From contig NZ_CP113059.1 in assembly GCF_026625705.1 (NCBI RefSeq), forward strand, positions 62,001 through 126,000: a stretch of DNA of 64,000 nucleotides. The letters are read 5' to 3'. The DNA is from Pedobacter sp. SL55 (GTDB lineage Bacteria; Bacteroidota; Bacteroidia; Sphingobacteriales; Sphingobacteriaceae). Every line of letters begins with the position of its first letter. The first letter of the stretch is position 1. The translations under genes and the position numbers were made by a program. Shown here piece after piece: positions 50,379 to 62,400 of the stretch. The notes beneath the pieces were generated by a model. That model saw nothing but the letters and a program-made list of their open reading frames with translations, did no database searches and had not been told where the DNA came from.

Positions 50379-52325
50379 CTATTGCTTTATAATCTTAAAC
50401 TCTGTTCTTCTATTCAGCTGATGATCTGCCTCGCTACATTTTACACCGTTGGTACATTTATTAACTGGTACACTTTCGCCGTAACCTTTGGCCGTAATTC
50501 TGCTTTTATCAATTCCTCTATCTATGATATATTGTACCGCAGAATTTGCTCTACTTTGCGATAACCATTGGTTGTATTGGTCTTTTCCTCTGCTATCTGT
50601 ATGCGAGCCAAGCTCTATCCAAATGGTTGGATTTTCTTTCATAATGGCTACCAACTTATCTAACTCTACAGCTGCATCTTTCCTGATGTTTGATTTATCA
50701 AAATCATAATAAATGTTTTCTATACGGATAGGCTTGTTAATTACGATAGGTGTTAAGTAAAGGTCTTGTTCAATAACACTGCTTTCAGATAAACCTTTAG
50801 CATTGATCTTTGCAGTCGCCGTTCTAAAGTTGGTTTTATCTGCCAATAGCTCATAATCTTTTTCTTCTTCTAAGTTAAACTTAAAGTTGCCATCGGCATC
50901 GGTTTGTGCTAACATTGGGCTACCATTAGCTCTAGTTAAACTTACCACCGCATCACGCAAAGGCGCTTTAGTTTCTTGGTTAAACACCTTGCCACGAACC
51001 AACAGTTTTAACTGGCGCACCATGAAACTATAAATATCATCTTGTCCAGCTCCACCATCTCTGTTAGAGGAGAGATAACCATTATCTACACCTAACATCT
51101 GGAAAGCAAAATCATCTTGTGGGGAATTTATTGGATAGCCCATGTTCTCTACTACACCGCTCTTTAGCTTGGTTTTAAAGATATCCAGCCCGCCCATACC
51201 TATATTACCATCTGTAGCAAAGTAAAAAATCCCATTTTGAGATACAGGCGAACGCTCGTTACCTACGGTGTTTACCTCTTGTAAATTTACGGCATCGCCC
51301 CAACTACCATCTGCATTGCGACTACAGTAATAGATATCTGTACCACCTTTACCTCCAGGCTTGTTAGAAACAAAGTATAAGGTACTGCCATCATTAGTTA
51401 AATAAGGATCGCCTACCGACCACTCTTGAATGTTGTTATACTTAAATGGGATTGGCTCGCTCCAGCCACTTGCGCCCATTTTACTACTATAAATCTCTAT
51501 GTTAATGGTACTAGGGCTTCCTTTTACTTTTTGGATTTTTTCGGGTATGCGGGTTAATGTAAAATACACTTCTTTTTGGTCGGCACTAAAACTTGCCGAA
51601 CCTACGTGATAATTTGAGCCTGTTTTTAGGGGGAACTGGCTGATCTTGCCATCTGCATCTTGTTGGTATAATCTCAAGTAACTATTACCGGTCCATCCGT
51701 AGGTCTTCCTATCGGGAAGCTTGTCGCTATCAAATTTTAAAAACGGACGACTGGTACTTACCTTATCCTGCGGGATATCTGTTCTATCAGAAGTAAATAC
51801 CACTCCATTTTGATAGCTTACAGCAGCCCAATCAGATTGGGCACTGTTGAGCGCCTGTTGGTTATCTATACCTATTCTTTTGGGATTAGCCATCCACAAC
51901 TGTGCAGAATCGCAAGATTGCTGCCATTTAGCGATTTGCCCCAACTGCTCGGGAGTAGCCTTGCTTAGCAGAGATGCGTACTTGGCATACTGTACCTTAG
52001 CCTCACTATATTTTGAGGTGTTGCGCAACATGTCTCCATAATCTTTAAAGGCTTCGGGTTTAGCCCCTTCTGTTTGTGTAAGCAGGGCGTACCAGCTGGC
52101 CGCTTGCTTAAAATCTCTCAGTTGCTTGTAACTCTCGGCCAAACGCTCAGTTGCGAGCAAGCTCTTTTTTTTCTGGTAAGCCGCTGTATAAAGCGCTATT
52201 GCCTTTTCGTAGTTATATAGTTCAAACTGCTCATTGGCCTCTTTGAGCACATACTGTGCCTTTAGCTGCCCACTAACAAGCAACAGCGTAAAGCCAATTA
52301 CCAATAACATTACGTTTTTCTTCAT
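50379..52325 (-). CDS. PorE-like TPR/beta-propeller/OmpA protein
   Basis: Exported protein of 648 residues with a signal peptide (1-23, QLKAQ), tetratricopeptide helices (residues 25-150, e.g. YNYEKAIALYTAAYQKKKS), a PD40-type beta-propeller (about 170-410, e.g. DPYLTNDGSTLYFVSNKPGG), a carboxypeptidase regulatory-like domain (about 420-510), and a C-terminal OmpA domain (about 530-648, with YYDFDKSNIRKDA and GSHTDSRGKDQYN). This architecture is that of PorE/type IX secretion anchors that bind peptidoglycan. Positioned last in the block with PorP/SprF and a CHU_C protein, it probably anchors that secretion complex. Confidence 0.9.
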   Translation of the reverse strand: MKKNVMLLVIGFTLLLVSGQLKAQYVLKEANEQFELYNYEKAIALYTAAYQKKKSLLATERLAESYKQLRDFKQAASWYALLTQTEGAKPEAFKDYGDMLRNTSKYSEAKVQYAKYASLLSKATPEQLGQIAKWQQSCDSAQLWMANPKRIGIDNQQALNSAQSDWAAVSYQNGVVFTSDRTDIPQDKVSTSRPFLKFDSDKLPDRKTYGWTGNSYLRLYQQDADGKISQFPLKTGSNYHVGSASFSADQKEVYFTLTRIPEKIQKVKGSPSTINIEIYSSKMGASGWSEPIPFKYNNIQEWSVGDPYLTNDGSTLYFVSNKPGGKGGTDIYYCSRNADGSWGDAVNLQEVNTVGNERSPVSQNGIFYFATDGNIGMGGLDIFKTKLKSGVVENMGYPINSPQDDFAFQMLGVDNGYLSSNRDGGAGQDDIYSFMVRQLKLLVRGKVFNQETKAPLRDAVVSLTRANGSPMLAQTDADGNFKFNLEEEKDYELLADKTNFRTATAKINAKGLSESSVIEQDLYLTPIVINKPIRIENIYYDFDKSNIRKDAAVELDKLVAIMKENPTIWIELGSHTDSRGKDQYNQWLSQSRANSAVQYIIDRGIDKSRITAKGYGESVPVNKCTNGVKCSEADHQLNRRTEFKIIKQ

Positions 52326-52379
52326 GATTGTTTTGTTTTTCGTTGGTTGTTTTTTTGTTGTTTGCTTTTAGATATTGGT

Positions 52380-53358
52380 TTAGAAATATCGTTGCGACAT
52401 CATTCTTACCTGTTTAGGTTTGATATAAAACCCTACCGAAATCTCATGCGTACCGCCGCTAACTCCAGAAAGACTACCCGTTGCCCTATCGTAAGCATAG
52501 CCTAAACGTAGTTGTGGCGTGGCAAAAAACTCTACCATACCCACAATGGCATTACGTTTGGATAGATCGCGTTGCAAGTAAGATTTATCATATAGTTTAA
52601 TTGCTGTTCGGTAGCTACCACCAAGCCAAACCCTATCAGCCAATAACAAAAAAGCATTTACATCTAAACTGCTTGGTCCGCCCCTATCATCTTTCAATAA
52701 AAATGATGGTTTGAGTTGTATATTTTCGTTAATGGGTACCATCATACCTGCCGTTAGGTAATAGTGGGGTTTTTGCACTGGAAAAAATACAATTTCTCTG
52801 CTCTTTTTAGCCATGTATTGCGCAATTAGGTTATCTACCGAAAAGCCTGCATACCAACGATTGGTTGAGAAAAAAATACCAGTTCTTGCATCAGGCAGCA
52901 AACTGCGCTCTATACCCACCGGAATACGCCCATCATAACCGTCTATAGCTTCGAACAGGTTACCATCTATTGTATTTTGTACGATGCCAATGCCCAAACC
53001 TAGCGCTAACCTGGCGCTAGGGTCGCTGCTGCTTACCCTTAATGCAGTAGGCATAGCTTGCATAACCCGCCAGCGTATTTTGTGGGCCAAGCTTATCAGA
53101 GGCTAACTGTAAGGCAAGCCCAACATTACCATCATTGGCTATCGCATCAACTGCTAATGAAGCACTTTTTGGGGCGCCCTTGATACCCGTCCACTGGTTG
53201 CGGTAAAAGCTATGCAAGTTCAACTCTTCTTTATATCCCGCATAGGCGGGATTAATGTAAATTCCATTGAACATGTACTGACTATATTGTGCATCTTGCT
53301 GTGCCCTGCTTGTAAAAGTAATGCCCAGCAGTAATAATATGATTGCGCTTTTTTTCAT
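52380..53358 (-). pseudogene. PorP/SprF family outer-membrane protein, broken by one base
   Basis: T9SS-associated outer-membrane barrel, about 325 residues when restored. The first frame (53358 onward) gives signal peptide, AQYSQYMFNGIYINPAYAGYKEELNLHSFYRNQW (the family signature) and continues to LGPQNTLAGYASYAYCIKG; the second frame, from about 53036, gives VSSSDPSARLALGLGIGIVQNTI, continuing to QVRMMSQRYF at 52380. Removing one of the three C residues at 53036-53038 joins them. It lies 55 bases upstream of the PorE-like gene and 20 bases downstream of a type B T9SS substrate, so a working copy would be expected. Confidence 0.85.
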
Positions 53359-53378
53359 GATAATGCTAAAATTTACGT

Positions 53379-55730
53379 CTAATCTTTCAATAAAGTTACC
53401 CAACCCGTTAAAGTTTGCCAGCTCGATGCAGCAGTTTTTAACCTCAATACATAATAATACGTACCACCGTTAAGACCTCTTCCATCCCACTCGTTACGGT
53501 AGGTCATTCCTGTACTTTTCCAAACTTCGTTGCCCCATCTGTTATAGATCATAAGCGTATTTTCTGGATAGGCTTCTATTCCCGGTATTTTAAAAGTGTC
53601 GTTTCTACCATCGCCATCTGGAGTAATTACATTGGGAATTTGAAGGCCCAAAAGCTCTTTGCTGTGTGTAGCGCTATTGTTGGTTAAATTGGTATCAGTT
53701 TCTGTACCTGCTACGGTTGCGGTATTTCTTACCAATCCAGCTTTAAGTGCTTTTACACGAATGGTAATTTCTACGCTGGCACCAGCAGCAAGGTTACCGA
53801 TGTTCCAAGACACCGTGTTGGTGCCATTATTATAGGTTACCGTACCATAGCTATTGTTGGCTAAAACATAACCCAGTTCGGCAGGTAGTACATCTGTAGC
53901 AATTACACCCGTGGCTAGGTAAGCACTTAGGTTACGCACGGTAAGCACATATTCAAACTCTTGCCCAATATGTATGCCACCCATTGTTGCGGTTTTGGTA
54001 ATGGCCAAATCTACCTGTGCAGCATTTGGTATAGGTGTAACAGCAGAGGTGTTGTTGCCAAGAACGGGATCTATCTCGTTACCTGTAATAGTAGCGGTAT
54101 TGGCATAACTGCCAGTAGCCAACACCCTAGCCGTAACCGTTAGTGTAGCGGTAGCGCCATTAGCCAAATTGCCTATATCCCAAATACCTGTGCTACTATT
54201 GTATGCGCCAACAGTTTGCACCGAGCTTACAAAGCTATAACCGCTAGGCAGTTGCTCAGTTACCCGTACCCCTGTAGCGTTATTAGGCCCTTGGTTACTT
54301 ATGGCTATATTAAATTCTAAGTTAGTTCCAATTACAGGGGCCATGCTACTTGCGGTTTTGGTTACCCCCAAATTAGCTTGTAAGGCTCCCGGAACTGGTG
54401 TTACCGTAGCACTGTTATTAATTGGGTCTGGATCGGTTTGTGCGCCTGAAATGGTAGCAGTATTGGCATAACTGCCACTGCCGTTAATACTTGCTGTTAC
54501 TGTTAGTGTAGCGCTGGCCCCATTGGCAAGATTGCCCACAGTCCAAATTCCCGTTAGGTTGTTGTAAGTTCCAACAGATACCGTTGAGCTGATGTAGCTG
54601 TAACCGTTTGGCAATAGTTCGTTTACGGTTACACCCGTAGCATCTACTACCCCATTGTTACGGGCAGTAATGGTAAAGGTTACTGTAGAGCCCACCAACG
54701 GACTTACACTATTTACTGTTTTAGTAACAAACAAATCGGCACAATTTACAGATTGCTTGGTAAAGTAGGCCGTAGCATCTGCGGTGGCTGGTAGCACTAA
54801 GTTGCTGCCAGTGTTAATACTGATAGGACTGCCTCCATCGTTACCGCTACAACTGCTGCTCCATACCCCTGTAGAGAGCTGCTGGCTCACAAAAGATAGA
54901 TTATTGTTAAACGCACTCTCATTGGTACCAGTGCCATTGGCATTGGTTGCCGAGTTATGTTGTAAAATTACATTGGCAGCACCAATAATACTGCTGCTAA
55001 TTTGCCAGGTTCTATCTATACCTCTGGTAGCAAAAGAGGTTTCTGTAGCCACACTATTAGTGTAATCTTTTACTTGTACAATGATATTTCTGGCAACTGC
55101 CTGATTTAATACTGTTGCCGGCGTATAGTCTACGCCTGCAATACTAACTGGAAAAAGAAAACTACTGCCGTTGGCAAGATTTTCTTTAACTACAACTCCA
55201 GTACCATTAGTAACTACGTGTTTGGTTACATCGTAGCCAGAAAAAGTTGCATCGTTATCTAATACTAAATTAAAGTTGTTGAGGTACAAGTGCCCAGCAG
55301 TAAATTTAACGTTATTGCTTATTCTACTGTTTCCGGTTAACGATAAACCCGCCGCATTATCAATCTCGATATTTGGAAGTGTAGGATGAATACCACTTGT
55401 GTACCCACCATTAAGCGTTTGCTGTAGCGGGTAGTTACTATGGAGTGGGTTGTTACCACGAAAAATGAATACACCAGTACCGGTTTGTGAATTGCTTGGC
55501 AAAGCTATAAAGGTGGCACCTGGTTCTACTGTCATGTTTTTGCCGTAGAAAATTGCTGTAGCACCATCTTCTATATACACTACTGCATTTGGGCCAAAGG
55601 TTACATCTCCATACCAAGTTACGGGAACGCCAGCGTTGATATCAAAGTTGTCGTTAATATAAGTAGATGACTGCCCGTAACTCAAGTGGGCTCCAATCCA
55701 AAACAACAATACTAGTAGTAGTTTATTCAT
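53379..55730 (-). CDS. DUF11-repeat adhesin with gliding motility-associated C-terminal domain (type B T9SS substrate)
   Basis: Large surface protein of 783 residues. It has a signal peptide (1-19), an N-terminal beta-helix-like region (YINDNFDINAGVPVTWYG and VYIEDGATAIFYG), three DUF11 domains (about 333, 452 and 571, starting ADLFVTKTVNSVSP, ANLGVTKTASSMAP and VDLAITKTATMGGI), and a CHU_C sorting domain at 695-783 (VITPDGDGRNDTFKIPGIE and IYNRWGNEVWKST, ending GWVTLLKD). Type B signals need a partner such as the adjacent PorP/SprF. Function is probably adhesion or gliding. Confidence 0.92.
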   Translation of the reverse strand: MNKLLLVLLFWIGAHLSYGQSSTYINDNFDINAGVPVTWYGDVTFGPNAVVYIEDGATAIFYGKNMTVEPGATFIALPSNSQTGTGVFIFRGNNPLHSNYPLQQTLNGGYTSGIHPTLPNIEIDNAAGLSLTGNSRISNNVKFTAGHLYLNNFNLVLDNDATFSGYDVTKHVVTNGTGVVVKENLANGSSFLFPVSIAGVDYTPATVLNQAVARNIIVQVKDYTNSVATETSFATRGIDRTWQISSSIIGAANVILQHNSATNANGTGTNESAFNNNLSFVSQQLSTGVWSSSCSGNDGGSPISINTGSNLVLPATADATAYFTKQSVNCADLFVTKTVNSVSPLVGSTVTFTITARNNGVVDATGVTVNELLPNGYSYISSTVSVGTYNNLTGIWTVGNLANGASATLTVTASINGSGSYANTATISGAQTDPDPINNSATVTPVPGALQANLGVTKTASSMAPVIGTNLEFNIAISNQGPNNATGVRVTEQLPSGYSFVSSVQTVGAYNSSTGIWDIGNLANGATATLTVTARVLATGSYANTATITGNEIDPVLGNNTSAVTPIPNAAQVDLAITKTATMGGIHIGQEFEYVLTVRNLSAYLATGVIATDVLPAELGYVLANNSYGTVTYNNGTNTVSWNIGNLAAGASVEITIRVKALKAGLVRNTATVAGTETDTNLTNNSATHSKELLGLQIPNVITPDGDGRNDTFKIPGIEAYPENTLMIYNRWGNEVWKSTGMTYRNEWDGRGLNGGTYYYVLRLKTAASSWQTLTGWVTLLKD

Positions 55731-55902
55731 TTTTATTCTTTTTGATCTTCATCCTATCCCTGTTAAATTCCCTCTCCACACTGGTTATACGAAAACACTC
55801 GGTAGTTTAAGCTTCTGCAAGTTTTTTGGCAAAGTATCCCTGTTTATTATAAACATATTATTTAGTTTCAGGAGGTTGCTTAAAGATTTGCTTAACCCAA
55901 TT
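55731..55902. other. Short intergenic gap, nothing seen
   Basis: AT-rich, with no hairpin, promoter or ORF that stands out. It separates the DUF11 gene from the 171-residue gene. Confidence 0.4.
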
Positions 55903-56418
55903 CTACTTCCAATAATTCCAAACTTTACCATCAAACACAGCCAGCGCTTTCCTATTGGTGTCGTAGCACATCATTCCTGGATAAGGGCTTTTTACATTCA
56001 AATGTGGATTTGAGATTTTTGGCAAAACCAGGGCTTTGTCGGTAGATTCGAGTACCAACACACCATCTGCCGTTGTAGACCTAGCTCCTATTACGGTTTG
56101 TTTCCCATTATCTACAGTGCCGCTGTATGGCGCAATAGGTACTGTACCGGCAATATCTCCCACGCCCGAAAGATTTACCCAAGCTCCATTTTGGTACATT
56201 TTTACGATTTTGGCAATCTTATCAAATAAAAATGTGCCATTGGCTGGCGTAGTTGGTAAGGTTTCTACTGCAGGCAAGATAATGCCTTTGGTAGTACCAG
56301 CAGCAAAATCTAGAACTGAGGAGCTCTCTGCTGTTTTTTTATCTATAGCTGTTTGGGCGTTGGCACTTGCGTAAGCACCCAAACTTATCATCATTGCTGT
56401 TAAAATTCTTTTCATCAT
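55903..56418 (-). CDS. Exported protein with two copies of a 50-residue repeat
   Basis: Protein of 171 residues with signal peptide (1-21, ANAQT). It holds two copies of a roughly 50-residue unit: residues 33-84 (SVLDFAAGTTKGIILPAVE, then NGTFLFDKIAKIVKMYQNGAWVNLSG) and 117-171 (GVLVLESTDKALVLPKIS, then PGMMCYDTNRKALAVFDGKVWNYWK). The same unit closes the giant protein encoded just upstream. Its pattern (lxLESxxKGxxLPrv, then GMxxYDxxxxxvxvYnGxaW) recalls C-terminal modules of Bacteroidota surface proteins. Function unknown; its place between two surface genes suggests an envelope or matrix role. Confidence 0.75.
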   Translation of the reverse strand: MMKRILTAMMISLGAYASANAQTAIDKKTAESSSVLDFAAGTTKGIILPAVETLPTTPANGTFLFDKIAKIVKMYQNGAWVNLSGVGDIAGTVPIAPYSGTVDNGKQTVIGARSTTADGVLVLESTDKALVLPKISNPHLNVKSPYPGMMCYDTNRKALAVFDGKVWNYWK

Positions 56419-56434
56419 TTTTCAGATTTATATT

Positions 56435-59400
56435 TTATAAACAATCTTTTGCTAAGCACTTCCAAGCCGTACCGTTGTATAACTTAACGCAGGCAGCTGC
56501 AATATCATAGATTAACATACCTTCTACCGGATTAACTATTGCTGCCGAAGAGCTTACTCTGGTAATTACAAAACCTTTACTTTTTGATTCGATAACCACG
56601 TGTCCGTTTGGCACATTGGCAGGCCACCCTGTAGTGCCACCTGTGAAACCTACTAGATCAGAAATACCTGTGGTACTTGGCAAACCTGCTGCATCAAATG
56701 TGCCTGGTTGGGTACAAGCATTTATACCAAAATTTGCTTGAGAAATATCTGCATTTACTACACCCAATGACAATATTCCATTAGCCGTTCCGTCATTTCC
56801 GGCACAACCAGCAACATTGATGCAATTATTTTCGCCCACATAATTATATGCTGTAGGTAAGGCCAATACTGGCACAGCCGTTTGGCCTACTGTTGCGGTG
56901 CTGGTGGTTACGTAAATTGTGTAAGAGTTACCTGGGATTGCTCCAAAAGCAAAATTTCCATTTGCTGCCACAGCATTTACTGCCGCTACAGCGCCTGTTG
57001 TATTGTTATATAGTATGGCATTTAAGGTATTAGATACATTGGTTCCGCTTCCATTTACAATACCATCGGTTAAACCATTTGTATCGTTAAATACATTACC
57101 TAAAATAGTGTGAGATAAGGCTGCAGTTGGGCAACTCGCTCCATCGCCATTACTAATTGTTCCAGCATTAGAAATTAGTGCTGCATTGCCAGAAGGAATA
57201 TTGACGCGATAGGTGTTGCCGTTACCATCTATGGTATATAAAGAACCAGCAGCATTTATAAAAGTAGATGTATATGTTGCTGATACTGGTAAAGCTGCTC
57301 CATTAGATAAAACTAGTGCATTGCCTACAGTATAAACACCTGTTACAATATTTAATGTTGCTAAATTACCTACATTATTTATACCATAAAATAAACCATC
57401 ACCAGGATTATAAGTAAAATCGGCCACACCAATTGCTGTGTTCCCCACGGTTTCTTTAAAATATGGCGCTGTTGCCAACGCATAAGAATTAGCTGGATCT
57501 ACAATTTGAAGATAGGTGGCTGGTCTTGAAGGATTTATGTCAATTACTACGTAGTTATCTCCGTCGGTAGAACCAGCTACTCCTGCTCCCACTGCTCCGG
57601 TGTTTGCAGAACTTACTTTCGCCACAAAATAACCTGTAGGCGTTATGTCGGCAATTGTTGGGTTTATGCCTAATGCCGTAGCCAAGTTAGGAATATCAAA
57701 TGTAGTGACTACGCCTGCTCCATCAACCCTAGTTAATTTAGCCCTATTTGTAGCCAAAGGAGCTTGTGTAACCAATAACCATAAGGTATTATCAATTGGG
57801 CTAAAGCCAAGACCATTTGATAAGCCTGTAAAACTTGCCACTGGGGTTGCATTTGTTGCACCTGTAGCTAAGTTATGCCTAAATATCTGATTACTTTTTA
57901 AAAGATAGGCTGTATTATCACAAGGGAAAGGAGTTTTTGCCACTGTTGCGTAGGTAATGTATCTATTTGCATTTCCAGAGTCAAAGTTGTAACTGTGTAC
58001 CCATTTTGCGGTTGCAGTATTGTAGACACCATCAACAATTTGCACATTAGTTGTAAATGCTGCATCATCTGCAACAATCATTTTTACTTGTTCTCCATTT
58101 CCAAAACTACTTCCGTAAGAAGAAAGGTTCGACTCAAAGTACATAGTACCGCTGGTATTGGTACGTTGTGCCAACCATGTTCTTGGAATACGCGAAACAC
58201 CTGTATAGCCACTTATTGTAATACTGCTTAAGGTAGTTGTAGCAATGTTATTATCTCCCAATAGGAAATAAGTTTTGTCGTTAGTAAAACTAGTACGCGA
58301 ACCGTTATTGTTAGGATTTACAAAATCGTTAGTTGTTGCTACCGTAAGTATGGTACCGGCATTTACACTTCTTGATACTTTTTGGTCGAAAAGTCCTACG
58401 TCTTCTCTGGCCATACCAAAAACGTTATTGTTATAGGTTGTGTTGGTTGCGCCGTTCCATACAGCTGTTCCATCAGCACCAAGGTAGTGATCTGTATTTA
58501 TCTGGCCTAAAGTAATACCATATTTAATGGCAAGATAAGAGTCTACTCTTCTGCGTTCGGTTGTTGTAAGCGTTCCGGCGCCATATACAATGGTTTCTCC
58601 AATGTGTCCTATAAATCCGGCATTATCACTACCGTTGCTAGAAAAAATTGTGCTCCCGAACATGTGCCCTCCGAACTGTTCATTTACAGCCACATAAGCT
58701 GTTGGCGTTTGCAAAACAGCTCCGTTAAGCCCCTTACTTGTATTGGTATTGGTATTTTTAAAATACATGATACTTGGAATGTTAACATCAAAAGCAGGTG
58801 CTACCGCAGGAAATTGTGTACCCCCATTATAAACTCTTCTTTCTAAATTTGAATTGTTAGGAAAAACACCAAAAGCGTCCCAATTTGAAATACCCGTGGT
58901 AGTATTATCCATACCAACGCTAAACAACCTTGGGTTTGCCCCTCCAGAAGCTAAACCTTCTTTAGTGAAGGTAAACACATCATAGTCTAAACTCGTTAAT
59001 GTACGCACTGCTATATTTCCCAAGGTTTGTGTTCCGGCCGTAAAATTAATGCCTGGATTAAAATTGAAATAAGACGACGTGCCCACTGCATATTTAGGAA
59101 GTGCATTGGCTCCCAACTGTGCAACGGTAGTTCCATTCCATACATCTTTCCAAGCGGTTACGTCTGTTGCAGCACCTGTATTCGTGGCGTCAACATCGGC
59201 CCTGTACCAGTAAGATAAGCCTGTAACAACTCCTGCCGGAGCGTTTCCGAAACCTGCAAAGGTAAAGTACTGACCATCTGACATGGTTACATTGGCGGTA
59301 TTGTACACCGTTCCGTTTACGGTAACTTCTGTAGCCATTGGGGTAAAGGTATCGGTTCCGTCAAAAGCAGCATCTGGAGATTGCACCAGATAAAGATTTT

Positions 59401-62400
59401 TTACTCCTTTAGGCCAAGCCACCGTTACCGTACCTACACTTCCCGAGTTCTGTACTTTCCAGATCGACTCAAAACGGTAGTTGGCTGTACCGTTGGTACC
59501 AGCTGTATAAGCCAACGGAACAAGTAAACTTTGTTTAAGGCCGTTATCACCTACCATCAAGAATTGCCCGTCTGTTAAACTATTGGTATTTAATGTATTG
59601 GTATTAAATAAAGTGCTTCCTGCCCCTATAATTAATTTTTGATTTGGATTGGCACTTTTTGATTGTTTCTGATGCAATGCCGAGGTAAAATCGTTAGCTA
59701 TACCAAATACGTTGTTGTGATATGTGGCATTACTGGTTCCATTCCATATTACAGCAGCTAAAGACGATAGATAGTTAAAAGTACCTGTCCCAAAATTACT
59801 GGCCCGCAAAGTTACACCATACTTAATGGCCATATAACTATCTACCCTATCTTTTTCGTTAGTCCCTAAATCTCTACTATAATAGATGGTTTCACCTATA
59901 TTCCCATCATAAGCACCATAGTTTGTATCTTGCCCCACACGATAATGATTAGTACTGAGGCTAATATTGCTAACGGTATTGAATGATTCGGCAAAGCCGT
60001 TATATCTTGTGCCAAACAGTAGGTTAGAAGCGGTGCTTCCTGCTCCATTTAGCCATGAAGCGCCTAATATATTTGGAATTTGGCTGGCAATTGGGTTAGA
60101 TAAAGTAGGGGTAAAATTAACATGGTACATTAAATAATTATTAGTAGCCATTCTATGCCAGCCCGGATAATCCATCGATTCTTCCATACCCAAAATTCCA
60201 GAACCATATCCAACGGCATTATCCTTTCCTGTAAAATAAAGGGTACCTGATGTTTTTGGTGTAGAAGTAGGGAAAGTATAAGACAACCATTGGGTTGATG
60301 AACGTGTAAACCTTACCGAAGGGTTGAAATTAAGCATTACATCTGGCGTGTAAATTGGCCTTCTGGCAGCTGTTGGCTGACTAAAGTTAATCCCAGAGTT
60401 ATTAAATTCATCCCAACGTTCTATTGTTTGTCCAGAAGTTGCCAATGTTGTACCAGCGTCTGTATAAACAAAAGTATCTGCTCTATGCCAAGCCTCCAGA
60501 CCTGCTAACACGCCACCTGGAGCATGAACAAAGCCTGCAAAGGTAAAGAACTGGCCATCTGCCAAGGTTACATTGGCAGTATTATACGCTGTACCATTTA
60601 CGGTAACTTCTGTAGCCATTGGGGTATAAGTGTCGGTCCCGTCAAAGGCTGCATCTGGAGATTGCACTAGATAAAGGTTTCTTATACCTTTAGGCCATGC
60701 CACAGTTACGGTGCCTACACTTCCAGAGTTCTGCACTTTCCAGATCGATTCGAAACGGTAATTGGTTGCGCCATTGCTACCTGCAGTATAAGTTAATGGA
60801 ACAAGCAAGCTCTGCCTAAGACCATTATCTCCGGTCATAAGATACTGCATATCGTTAGTTAAGCCGGTGCTATTGGCAGCATTGTTATCGGCAAGGCCCG
60901 TGGTAGAAATTACCAACTGCTGGCCATTGTTTGTACTACCAGCCTGTTTCTGGTGCAAGGCTGTCGTATTATCTCTGGCAATACCAAATATGTTGTTGTT
61001 ATATCCAGTGTTGAGCGTTCTGTTCCATACTACGTTGCCCGCTGTAGAAAGGTAATTCTCATTTAAGGTAGTACCATTTTTTACGGCAAGGTAAGTGTTT
61101 ACCCTCGATTGCTCATTTTCGGTTAAAGCACGTTTGTACCACACCACTTCCATAATATCGCCCGGGAAAGCGCCACCAACATCCCAAGTAGCATAACCTA
61201 TTCTTAGGTGACGACCAAGTACATTGAAGGTATTTGTAGTTGCCCCTAAATTAAAACTCTCATAGGTTCCATCTAATCCCAACCTTCTTTCTCCCCTTCC
61301 AACATTAAGTGCCTGATCTTGAATTGCAGAGAACACCGCACTTTCATTTGCTATCATTGTATTGGCCACACTCATGATATTGTTATTTGCTTGTGCACCG
61401 CCATTTCCATAATATTTATAGATGTAAGGTCGCCCAGAACTGATAGAAACACCGGGTTCAGCTGCGCTAACATCATCGTCAATACCGGTAATACGACCTG
61501 TTCCGTTGGTGGTTGTTGGTCTTACTGCCGAGAAGATAGACACCGAACTCCTCATGGATGGATCGGTAAAAGTATTGGTAAAATTGAGTAGACTGTTGGT
61601 ATTGTAAAAGTATTTTGTATTGGAATATCCGCTAGTGTAAGGATGGAAGTTATGTGCCCTATTAGCGCTAGAAAGTGTCATTCCCCCTTCGTTGGGAATA
61701 TCATCTTGATTAGCAGAATGGTCTTTCCATGCCGTGGCAATAGTCCCGGCATCATCCGATTTTACCCAAAAATCGGGTCCTGCTACCCCACCAGGAGCTT
61801 GAACAAAGCCTGCAAAGGTAAAAAACTGGCCATTGCTTAGGGTTACATTGGCAGTATTGTACGCTGTGCCATTTACGGTAACTTCTGTAGCCATTGGTGT
61901 AAAAGTATCGGTTTCATCAAATGCAGCATCTGGAGATTGTACCAAATAAAGGTTATTTACGCCTTTTGGCCATGCCACAGTTACGGTGCCTACACTTCCA
62001 GAGTTCTGCACTTTCCAGATCGATTCGAAACGGTAATTGGTTTGGCCGTTGCTACCTGCAGTATAAGTTAATGGAACAAGCAAGCTTTGCTTAAGCCCAT
62101 TATCTCCGGTCATAAGATACTGCATATCGTTAGTTAAGCCAGTGCTATTGGCAGCATTGTTATCGGCAAGGCCCGTGGTAGAAATTACCAACTGCTGGGC
62201 ATTATTTGTACTACCCGCCTGTTTCTGGTGCAAGGCGGTAATATTGTCTCTGGCAATGCCGAAGATATTGTTATTGTAGCCTGTGTTGAGCGTTCTGTCC
62301 CATACTACGTTGCTTGCTGTAGAAAGGTAATTCTCATTTAAGGTAGTACCATTTTTTACGGCAAGGTAAGTGTTTACCCTCGATTGCTCGTTGGCAGTTA

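Noticed and set aside
53017..53403. Programmed frameshift in PorP/SprF
   Set aside because: No slippery heptamer or downstream pseudoknot is evident; a simple insertion in a CCC run explains the data better.
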